From: an uncultured cyanobacterium
GTDB lineage: Bacteria; Cyanobacteriota; Cyanobacteriia; PCC-6307; Cyanobiaceae
Reading direction: 5' to 3'
Assembly: GCA_903831165.1 (NCBI GenBank)
Contig: CAIKWV010000620.1
Span: 1 to 5,537 of the forward strand
Length of the DNA: 5,537 nt
In this document: positions 1-5,537 of the stretch, piece by piece
Layout: each line of letters starts with the position of its first letter
Numbering within the stretch: position 1 is the stretch's first letter
Translations under genes and position numbers: made by a program
Notes under the pieces: generated by a model
Seen by the model: only the letters and a program-made list of their open reading frames with translations
Databases searched by the model: none
What the model was told of the DNA's origin: nothing

Positions 1-1
1 C

Positions 2-490
2 GTGCTGTTCTGGCTCAACATCCTGGCGGTGCGCGGCTGCTCGGTGGCTGAGGTGATGGCGGAGCACTGGGGCCGTTTCGGCCGCCATTACTACTCACGC
101 CACGACTACGAGGCGATCGCCAGCGAGGCCGCCCACGGCCTCTATGACCGCGTCAAAGCGATGCTGCCCGAACTGGTGGGTCAGCCCTTCGCCGGCCGCA
201 CGATCGCCAACGCCGACGATTTCGCCTACACCGATCCGGTGGACGGCTCGATCACCAGCGGCCAGGGCCTGCGGCTGCTGCTCGACGACGGCAGCCGGGT
301 GGTGCTGCGCCTATCCGGCACCGGCACCCAGGGGGCGACCCTGCGGGTGTACCTGGAGAGCTATGTGCCTCCCAGTGGCGATCTGAACCAGGATCCCCAG
401 GCAGCCCTGGGCGCCATGATCACCGCGATCGACGAGCTGGCCGAGATCCGCAGTCGCACCGGCATGGAGCGGCCCACCGTGATCACCTGA
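2..490 (+). CDS. pgm: Alpha-D-phosphoglucomutase, C-terminal part (5' end outside window)
   Basis: This enzyme interconverts glucose 1-phosphate and glucose 6-phosphate in the cytoplasm, linking glycogen synthesis and breakdown to central carbon metabolism. The visible 162 residues match the end of PGM1-type phosphoglucomutases. Near the start is HWGRFGRHYYSRHDYE, the family's 'GRxYYxRxDYE' segment. Residues 74-94 hold FAYTDPVDGS followed by GQGLRLL. Residues 103-115 are RLSGTGTQGATLR, the domain-4 loop that binds the substrate phosphate. The first in-frame codon is GTG, but it lies inside the family's conserved VLFWLNILA segment, so it is an internal valine and not a start. The catalytic phosphoserine and metal-binding domains lie upstream of the window. 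The gene ends with TGA at 488-490 and converges on the efflux operon. A hairpin terminator follows about 50 bases downstream. The family call is firm; paralogous phosphomannomutases lack this DPVDGS context. Confidence 0.95.
   Translation: MLFWLNILAVRGCSVAEVMAEHWGRFGRHYYSRHDYEAIASEAAHGLYDRVKAMLPELVGQPFAGRTIANADDFAYTDPVDGSITSGQGLRLLLDDGSRVVLRLSGTGTQGATLRVYLESYVPPSGDLNQDPQAALGAMITAIDELAEIRSRTGMERPTVIT
113..120. repeat. HIP1 palindrome GCGATCGC
   Basis: This is a perfect copy of the octameric Highly Iterated Palindrome found in many cyanobacterial genomes, here inside the pgm coding region. It is the only perfect copy I found. The core hexamer CGATCG occurs 12 times in the window, at 114, 201, 426, 991, 2275, 2437, 2449, 2638, 3232, 3685, 4049 and 4556. 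It supports a cyanobacterial origin; no local function is implied. Confidence 0.75.
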
Positions 491-595
491 ACGGCGGCGA
501 GCCTGGGCTCGGCCCCAAATCAGGAACGCCTAAGGGCCCAGGGGTTCAGGTTTGAGCCCCTTTGACCCAGCCCGGTCAGGCCCCGAGCAAGACGG
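491..595. other. Convergent intergenic region between pgm and the efflux pump gene
   Basis: These 105 bases separate two genes that are transcribed toward each other, so no promoter for either is expected. Besides the terminator hairpin described separately, there is a small inverted repeat GAGCC-TG-GGCTC at 499-510. The octamer CGGTCAGG occurs twice, at 573-580 and 593-600, and the second copy overlaps the stop codon of the pump gene. A weak GACC/GGTC stem is possible at 564-577. I see no reading frame, RNA gene or promoter here. Confidence 0.7.
540..563 (+). terminator. Likely Rho-independent terminator of pgm
   Basis: GGGGTTCA at 541-548 pairs with TGAGCCCC at 553-560 around a four-base GGTT loop, giving 8 pairs with one G-U wobble. 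An A-T pair at 540/561 extends it to 9. A short TTT run at 561-563 follows directly on the plus strand. The U-tract is short, so termination may be only partial. On the minus strand the same hairpin lies about 35 bases past the pump stop codon but has no T-run after it, so its use by the efflux operon is less certain. Confidence 0.65.
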
Positions 596-3500
596 TCAGG
601 AGCCGTGGCTGGCGGATGCGGCCTCCGGCTCTTCCGCCTGCTCGGGGAACCAGCGGGCCTCGAGATGCTTGATCACCACATAGAAGGGCGGCACCACCCC
701 CAGCGACAGCACGGTGGCCACCAGCAGGCCGCCGAAGATGACCGTGCCCAGGGACTGCTGGCTGTTGGCGCCGGCGGTGCTGGCCACCACCAGGGGCAGG
801 AAGCCGGCCAGGGCGGCGATGGCGGTCATCAGAATCGGCCGCAGGCGCGACTCGGCTGAAGCGATGGCCGCCTGGGTGGCCGTCATGCCGTCATGCATGT
901 GTCGTTCGGCCACTTCGACAATCAGGATGCCGTTCTTGGCGGCCAGGCCGATCAAGGTGACCAGACCAACCTGGGCATAGATGTTGAGGTCGATCGAGCG
1001 CAGGGCCAGAAAGGCGAGAGCCCCGAGCATGGCCAGCGGCACGGTCATCAGAATGATCACCGGCGTGACATAGCTCTCGTACTGGGCTGAAAGCACCAGA
1101 TAGACCACCAGCACGCCAAGACCGAACACCAGCACCGTGGCATTGCCGGCTGAAAGCTGCAAGGCCGCCAGACCGGTGAAGGCATAGCCGATGTTATTGA
1201 AATCGAGATTGTTGAACACCGATTGAATCGAAGCCAGGGCCTGGCCCGAGCTCTTGCCGGCCGCCTCGACACCCTGGACGAGGATGGTGCGGTAGAGGTT
1301 GAAGTGGCTGATGATCGGGGGCGCGCTGGAGAGCTCGGCATCAGCGAATTCCGACATCTGCACCATCTTGCCCTGGCGATTGCGGACGTAGAAACTGAGG
1401 ATGTCCTGAAGTTTGCTGCGATTAGCGGCCTGAGCCTGAACGTAGATATTGCGGACCTGACCGCTTTCGTAGGTGAGACCGGAGTAGTTGCCGCCAGCCA
1501 AAATAGCGATGGTGTTCATCGCCTGCTGGAAATCAACGTCAAGCGCGCCCATGATGGTGCGATCCACCTTGAGACCGAAAGCCGGCGCACTGGGAATGAA
1601 CTGGGTGTATAGGGAGCCAAAGTCTCCCGTGGCCCTACCGGTGGACACCAGCTTGTTGGAAAGATCGTCCAATTCGTTGAAAGAATAGCCGCCGTTACTG
1701 AGGTCGTTGAACTGGAAGTAGAAACCACCCTGGCTTGAGAAACCCGGCACCGCCGGGGGCTGACCCGCCACCGCCATGCCGCTGCTGAGCTTGCTGAGCT
1801 TGGCGTTCAAGCGGCCGACAATCGCCGGTGCCTTCTGATCGGCCCCCTTGCGCTCTTCGAGGGGCTTGAAGCCGTAGAAGAACACCCCCTGATCAGGACT
1901 GGAGCCATTGAATCCGTAACCGCTGATCACGGAGCCAGCAATGATCTCCGGCTCGTCATCCAGAACCTTGGCGATTTCCTGGCCCATCTTCTGGGTCTGG
2001 CTGAGGGAGGCACCGTTCTGGAGCTGGTAGATGCCGAGGCCATAGCCCTGGTCCTCCTCCGGAATGAAGGCCGAGGGCAGGGCACCGAAGGCAAAGACCG
2101 TCAGCACGATGCCACCCATCAGGCCGACCATGATCAGACGGCGCTTTCGGATCAGCAGCTCGACCAACGCGGCATATCCCTTCTCGATCCGGGCAAAGAA
2201 GCGGTTGAACTGCTCAAAAATCAAGGGGAGATTGGCCCCAGCCAGGATGCCCACCACCACCCCGATCACCCAGGCGATCGGACCGAAGGAGGCGGCACTG
2301 AAGCGCCCGAAGGCCAGGCCGACCATCAGACCGGCGATGCTGCCCAGCAGACGACCCGGGGGCTTGGCCTTTTCGTTTCTGAGCAGCAGAGCCGAGAGCA
2401 TCGGCGAAAAGGTCATGGCGTTGAAGGCGGAAATGGCGATCGAAAAGGCGATCGTCAGCGCGAACTGGCGATAGATGATGCCGATGCTGCCCGGATAGAA
2501 AGCCACCGGCACGAACACCGCCATCAACACCAGAGCCGTGGCGATCAGGGCGCCGATCAGCTCACCCATACAGTCAAGGGCCGCCTTGCGGGGACGCATG
2601 CCCTTCTCGAGGTTTTTGGAAACAGCCTCAATCACCACGATCGCGTCATCGACCACCAGGCCGGTGGCAAGGACAAGACCGAGCAGGGTGAGCTGATTGA
2701 TCGAAAAACCGAAAGCCTTGACGAAGGCGAAGGTGCCGACCAGGGAGATGGGGATCGCGAGGCTGGGCACAACGGTGGCCCGCCAGTCCTGAAGAAAAAT
2801 ATAGAGAATCAACAACACCAAGACGATGGCAAGTCCCAGGGCATCTACCACCCCTGAAACTGCCGATTCGATGAATTGACCGATGTTATAAATCTCGCTC
2901 ACCGTCACACCTGGTGGCACGGTCTGGGTGAACTGATTCATCACCTTCACCACCGCCTGCGAGACATCGAGGGCGTTGCTTTCCGGTGTCTGGAACACCG
3001 CAACAGTCAGGGCCGGTGATCCCTCTTTGCTGACGGCAGACTGACCGAAGCTGTTGAAGCCATAGGTGGCCTGACCCACATCACTGAGATGCAGCAGGTT
3101 GCCCATCGGTGAACGACCGACGATCAACTTATTGAGTTCTTCGACCGAGATCAGGTTGCCATTGTTCTGGACCAGAATCGGATAGGCGAACTGCTGATTC
3201 CCCCCAGCAGGCGGACCGCCGACGATGCCACCGATCGCCACCGAGTTCTGGGATTTGACTGCCGCCACCACCTGATCGGCGGTGAGATTGTTGGCGCTAA
3301 GCTTGTCCGAATCGACGAACAGCCAGAAGGCCGGATCGCTACCACCCAAAAGGCTGATGTTGGCGACCCCGGGCACGCGTCCCAGCTGGTAGTAGAGATT
3401 CTCGTAAATCAAGCCATTGAGATAGGGAGCATCAAACTGTCCCTTGGTCGATGAAACCTGATAGGCCAGCAGAATCGAAGGAGTGCTCTGGGTGACCGAA

Positions 3501-3886
3501 ACGCCCGTGGCCTGAACCTGCTGGGGCAGCTGGGGCATCGCCAGGGAAACGCGGTTCTGCACGTTCACTTGGTCAATGTTGATGTCAGTGCCTTCATTGA
3601 AGTACACCGAAATCACACTGGTGCCGGTCATGTTGCTGGTGGAGGAGATGTAATTCGCCCCCGGCACGCCATTGATCTGTTGCTCGATCGGATTGGTGAC
3701 CGCCTGCTCGGTGACCAAGGAGTTGGCGCCGCCGTAGTTGGCCGTGACCTGAATCAGGGGTGGCGCAATATTCGGCAGGTTTTCAATCGAGAGGCTGGGG
3801 ATGGCAATCAAGCCCACCAGCACGATCAGGATGCTGCAGACGGTCGTCAGGACCGGCCGCTTGATGAAATTATCGGAGAGCGACAT
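596..3886 (-). CDS. RND efflux pump permease, AcrB/HAE-1 type
   Basis: This is the inner-membrane proton/substrate antiporter of a tripartite efflux complex, probably working as a trimer that exports hydrophobic or amphiphilic compounds. TM1 lies near residues 11-30, the first periplasmic porter region near 31-335, TM2-TM6 near 343-503, TM7 near 583-602, the second periplasmic region near 603-912 and TM8-TM12 near 914-1072. TM4 carries GLVVDDAIVVIE with the paired aspartates D413/D414; TM10 has K984 in LAAKNGILIVE, and R1014 starts RLRPILMT. By eye these match AcrB D407/D408, K940 and R971, so the proton relay is intact. The double aspartate favours a drug pump over a heavy-metal (CusA-type) one. 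At 1096 residues it is about 45 longer than AcrB, largely because of a hydrophobic insert near residues 511-556. ATG at 3886 is followed by the typical SLSDNFIKRPV start and lies 7 bases after the adaptor stop, with no strong ribosome binding site. The substrate cannot be told from sequence. Confidence 0.97.
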   Translation of the reverse strand: MSLSDNFIKRPVLTTVCSILIVLVGLIAIPSLSIENLPNIAPPLIQVTANYGGANSLVTEQAVTNPIEQQINGVPGANYISSTSNMTGTSVISVYFNEGTDINIDQVNVQNRVSLAMPQLPQQVQATGVSVTQSTPSILLAYQVSSTKGQFDAPYLNGLIYENLYYQLGRVPGVANISLLGGSDPAFWLFVDSDKLSANNLTADQVVAAVKSQNSVAIGGIVGGPPAGGNQQFAYPILVQNNGNLISVEELNKLIVGRSPMGNLLHLSDVGQATYGFNSFGQSAVSKEGSPALTVAVFQTPESNALDVSQAVVKVMNQFTQTVPPGVTVSEIYNIGQFIESAVSGVVDALGLAIVLVLLILYIFLQDWRATVVPSLAIPISLVGTFAFVKAFGFSINQLTLLGLVLATGLVVDDAIVVIEAVSKNLEKGMRPRKAALDCMGELIGALIATALVLMAVFVPVAFYPGSIGIIYRQFALTIAFSIAISAFNAMTFSPMLSALLLRNEKAKPPGRLLGSIAGLMVGLAFGRFSAASFGPIAWVIGVVVGILAGANLPLIFEQFNRFFARIEKGYAALVELLIRKRRLIMVGLMGGIVLTVFAFGALPSAFIPEEDQGYGLGIYQLQNGASLSQTQKMGQEIAKVLDDEPEIIAGSVISGYGFNGSSPDQGVFFYGFKPLEERKGADQKAPAIVGRLNAKLSKLSSGMAVAGQPPAVPGFSSQGGFYFQFNDLSNGGYSFNELDDLSNKLVSTGRATGDFGSLYTQFIPSAPAFGLKVDRTIMGALDVDFQQAMNTIAILAGGNYSGLTYESGQVRNIYVQAQAANRSKLQDILSFYVRNRQGKMVQMSEFADAELSSAPPIISHFNLYRTILVQGVEAAGKSSGQALASIQSVFNNLDFNNIGYAFTGLAALQLSAGNATVLVFGLGVLVVYLVLSAQYESYVTPVIILMTVPLAMLGALAFLALRSIDLNIYAQVGLVTLIGLAAKNGILIVEVAERHMHDGMTATQAAIASAESRLRPILMTAIAALAGFLPLVVASTAGANSQQSLGTVIFGGLLVATVLSLGVVPPFYVVIKHLEARWFPEQAEEPEAASASHGS

Positions 3887-3893
3887 GGTGGTC

Positions 3894-5099
3894 TCAGATG
3901 CTGGGGCCGCTGGCGGCCACTTGGACGGGCATACCGGAACGCAGCAGGGCCGTGTTGCTGACCACCACCTGATCCCCCTTGCTCAGTCCCTCCAGCACCG
4001 GGAAGGCACCGCCCTGCATCGGACCGAGCCGCACCGCCACCTGCACGGCGATCGGGGTGCTGCCGGGCAGCTTCTCGAGGGCCTCCTTCTGGGCTGGCAA
4101 CAGCTGGGGCGAGGCCTTGATCTTGGGCAGCACCTGGCGCAGTGGAAAGAGCTTGAACACAAACGGCTGCGAGGCCTTCATCTGCACGGCCTGGGCGGGG
4201 ATGGCCAGCTTTTCGGACATGCCGGTGATGATGCGATTCTTGACGAATTGGCCGGTTTTCAGCTCGCCACTGAGGTTGGGAAAGACGGCCTTCACCAGCA
4301 CCGTGTTGGGCGAAGAGTTGCCGTCGCTTTCACCGTAATAGGGGGAGATGAAGACGACCTTGCCGACACCCTGAACCGGTGGATTGCCCTGACTCTGTAC
4401 CGTCACCGGCAGCCCCAGGCGCACCTGGCTGGCCTGGGTGGCGGGCACATCCATCAGGGTCCAGAGCATGGAGTTATTGACGATCCCCGTGATCGCCTGG
4501 CCCTTCTGCACGAAGTCGCCCAGCTTGACCGTGTCGAGATTGCCGAGGATGCCGTCGATCGGAGCCGTGACGAACTTGTAGCCGAGGTTGGCGGCTTTGG
4601 CCTGGACCTGATCCCGGCTCTGCATCGCCTGGGTGACGTAGTAATCGCGGTCCTTGGTCGACACCGCCCCTTGGTCATTGAGGAAGATGTAACGCAGGGC
4701 ATTGGCCCGGTCCTTGAGCGCCTCCGAGCGGCTGGCATTGAGGGTGGCCGACTCCTGCACGTTGTCGAGCACCAGGATCGGCTGGCCCGCCTTCACGCGC
4801 TGGCCCTGGCTGGCCAGGATGCGCACCACGCGGCCGTCGGCCTCGGGCCGCATCACCACGTTGCTGGTCGACTGGATGCGGCTCACCACCTCAAGGCCGG
4901 GGGCGAAGCGGCCCGGGGTGACGGTGATCGCCTGCACCGTGAGCGGTTGCTGAGCCTTGGGGGCTTTGCCAGAGCAAGCCGTCAGAAGGGCCAGCAGCGG
5001 CAAACTCGCCAAAGCCAGCGTTTGCCATCGCCCGGGAATGGCAGAACGGGGCTGGGAAGCCGGCCAGCGCACAGGATTTCGGAAACGTACCGCAGGCAA
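3894..5099 (-). CDS. RND periplasmic adaptor (membrane fusion) lipoprotein, AcrA type
   Basis: This adaptor bridges the inner-membrane pump and a TolC-like outer-membrane channel. The N-terminus is a lipoprotein signal: a basic stretch, a hydrophobic core and the lipobox LTAC, with the acylated Cys at residue 42. The domain order is typical. The lipoyl halves lie near 81-112 and 174-208 (the latter with VTAPIDGILG), a short alpha-hairpin at about 113-173, the beta-barrel near 209-298 and the membrane-proximal domain near 299-396. The hairpin tip keeps R136, L140 and S147, the spacing of the R-x3-L-x6-S docking motif for TolC. From memory of AcrA the hairpin is about 14 residues shorter, roughly one heptad per helix. 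The membrane-proximal domain has an insertion near 318-353. No ATG is available: the longest start is TTG at 5099, and GTG at 5072 (residue 10) leaves a shorter but still adequate signal peptide and may be the real start. The gene lies directly upstream of the pump gene, evidently as its partner. Confidence 0.94.
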   Translation of the reverse strand: MPAVRFRNPVRWPASQPRSAIPGRWQTLALASLPLLALLTACSGKAPKAQQPLTVQAITVTPGRFAPGLEVVSRIQSTSNVVMRPEADGRVVRILASQGQRVKAGQPILVLDNVQESATLNASRSEALKDRANALRYIFLNDQGAVSTKDRDYYVTQAMQSRDQVQAKAANLGYKFVTAPIDGILGNLDTVKLGDFVQKGQAITGIVNNSMLWTLMDVPATQASQVRLGLPVTVQSQGNPPVQGVGKVVFISPYYGESDGNSSPNTVLVKAVFPNLSGELKTGQFVKNRIITGMSEKLAIPAQAVQMKASQPFVFKLFPLRQVLPKIKASPQLLPAQKEALEKLPGSTPIAVQVAVRLGPMQGGAFPVLEGLSKGDQVVVSNTALLRSGMPVQVAASGPSI

Positions 5100-5153
5100 G
5101 TTACCGGAAATCGCTGACTTGTCCCGGCCCCGGAGACCAAATCCAGGGATGGA
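5100..5153 (-). other. 54-base spacer between the two adaptor genes
   Basis: The spacer is exactly 18 codons long and open in the reading frame shared by both adaptors, so the two genes are separated only by the TGA at 5154-5156. I see no convincing -10/-35 pair, hairpin terminator or strong Shine-Dalgarno sequence. The bases just before the TTG read GATTTCCGGTAAC on the minus strand. This fits internal operon spacing and not a separate transcription start. Confidence 0.55.
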
Positions 5154-5537
5154 TCAACGCACTTGCACCGGCAGGCCATGGCGCAGGCTCAGCAAATTGG
5201 CGGAGATCACCGCTTCGCCTTCGCCCAGGCCCGCCAGCACCGGGTAACGGTTGTGCTGCAGGGGACCGAGCCGCACTGGTGTCTGCAGGGCAAAGCGGGT
5301 GCCGGCGGGCAGCCTGGCGGCGGCGGCGAGGTCGGCCTTGCCCGGGCGCTGCCGCAACTCCGCCAGCGTGCCGACCGCAAAGACAAAACTCTGTCCCGAC
5401 ATCTGGGTGACCGCTGTGAATGGCACCGAGGCGAGTCGACGGTCCTCAAGGATCAGCCGTGTCCGAGTGCGCAGGCCGTTGCGCAGCCGTTGGCCGGGGT
5501 TGTCGAACTCGGCCTTGGCCAGCAGCGACTGGCTGCC
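5154..5537 (-). CDS. Second RND periplasmic adaptor, C-terminal part (5' end outside window)
   Basis: The frame stays open to the window edge and gives 127 residues, beginning GSQSLLAKAEFDNPGQRL. That is the end of a beta-barrel domain (the AKAEFDNP...LRNGL pattern), followed by SVPFTAV and SGQSFVFAV, the entry to the membrane-proximal domain. The last 40 or so residues contain VRLGPLQ, PVLAGL and LRHGLPVQV. Aligned by eye to the downstream adaptor, 21 of 39 positions in this stretch are identical, so the two are paralogues. It also has an insertion before VRLGP like that of its neighbour. GTG at 5426 is an internal valine, not a start: in-frame, family-like sequence continues upstream. The lipoyl, hairpin and signal-peptide regions are out of view, so its membrane anchoring and TolC contact cannot be judged. 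It is probably the first visible gene of the efflux operon. Confidence 0.9.
   Translation of the reverse strand, partial: GSQSLLAKAEFDNPGQRLRNGLRTRTRLILEDRRLASVPFTAVTQMSGQSFVFAVGTLAELRQRPGKADLAAAARLPAGTRFALQTPVRLGPLQHNRYPVLAGLGEGEAVISANLLSLRHGLPVQVR

Noticed and set aside
144..386. An 80-codon frame within pgm on the same strand
   Set aside because: It is an alternate frame of a strongly conserved gene, with a Ala/Pro/Arg/Cys-rich product typical of GC-rich frame shadows.
541..560. The intergenic hairpin as a bidirectional Rho-independent terminator
   Set aside because: On the minus strand the bases after the stem read TGGGCCCTTAGG with no T-run, so only the plus-strand use is supported.
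605..2474. Several plus-strand open frames of 65-136 codons opposite the pump gene
   Set aside because: All lie inside the pump coding region, show skewed composition and no family motifs, and have no upstream signals. They are antisense shadows.
596..3886. Heavy-metal efflux pump (CusA/CzcA type) as an alternative identity
   Set aside because: TM4 has the double aspartate of HAE-1 drug pumps, and I saw no methionine pair or ladder typical of metal pumps.
3801..5117. A 438-codon open frame on the plus strand opposite the adaptor gene
   Set aside because: It lies antisense to a clearly conserved adaptor. Its product is rich in His, Gly, Leu and Arg with no recognisable domain. Long mirror frames are common opposite GC-rich genes.
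5154..5156. The TGA between the adaptors as a sequencing error or nonsense mutation in one fused gene
   Set aside because: Adaptor 2 ends at the normal family C-terminus (LPVQVR) and adaptor 1 then starts with its own lipoprotein signal, so these are two genes.
1..5537. CRISPR array, tRNA/rRNA, insertion sequence or attachment site
   Set aside because: I found no regularly spaced repeats, tRNA-like cloverleaf, transposase fragment or terminal inverted repeats. The window is almost wholly filled by the four genes.

Overview
The window holds the end of a housekeeping sugar-phosphate gene and, facing it on the other strand, most of an RND-type multidrug efflux operon. I read four protein-coding genes; two of them run off the window edges. 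The DNA is GC-rich. It carries one perfect copy of GCGATCGC (the cyanobacterial HIP1 palindrome) and 12 copies of its core CGATCG. Together with the PGM1-like phosphoglucomutase and the scarcity of Shine-Dalgarno sites, this suggests a GC-rich unicellular cyanobacterium of the Cyanobium/Synechococcus kind. That assignment is an inference, not proof.

Layout. Bases 2-490 (+) encode the C-terminal 162 residues of alpha-D-phosphoglucomutase (pgm). Bases 491-595 are a convergent intergenic region with a good hairpin terminator for pgm at 540-563. Bases 596-3886 (-) encode a full RND inner-membrane pump of the AcrB/HAE-1 type (1096 aa). Seven bases further, 3894-5099 (-) encode a complete lipoprotein periplasmic adaptor (AcrA type, about 401 aa). 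After a 54-base spacer, 5154-5537 (-) encode the C-terminal 127 residues of a second, related adaptor whose start lies beyond the window.

Transcription of the minus-strand set runs right to left: adaptor 2, adaptor 1, pump. The close spacing suggests one operon whose promoter lies outside the window. The pump has the proton-relay residues of a proton/drug antiporter (D413, D414, K984, R1014). The complete adaptor keeps the R-L-S hairpin-tip signature used to dock on TolC. No outer-membrane channel gene is visible, so the complex presumably uses a TolC-like protein encoded elsewhere.

Nothing here looks like a wholly new system. The points most worth a second look are the pair of paralogous adaptors feeding one pump (compare TriABC of Pseudomonas), a strongly hydrophobic extra segment between TM6 and TM7 of the pump, and an insertion shared by the membrane-proximal domains of both adaptors.
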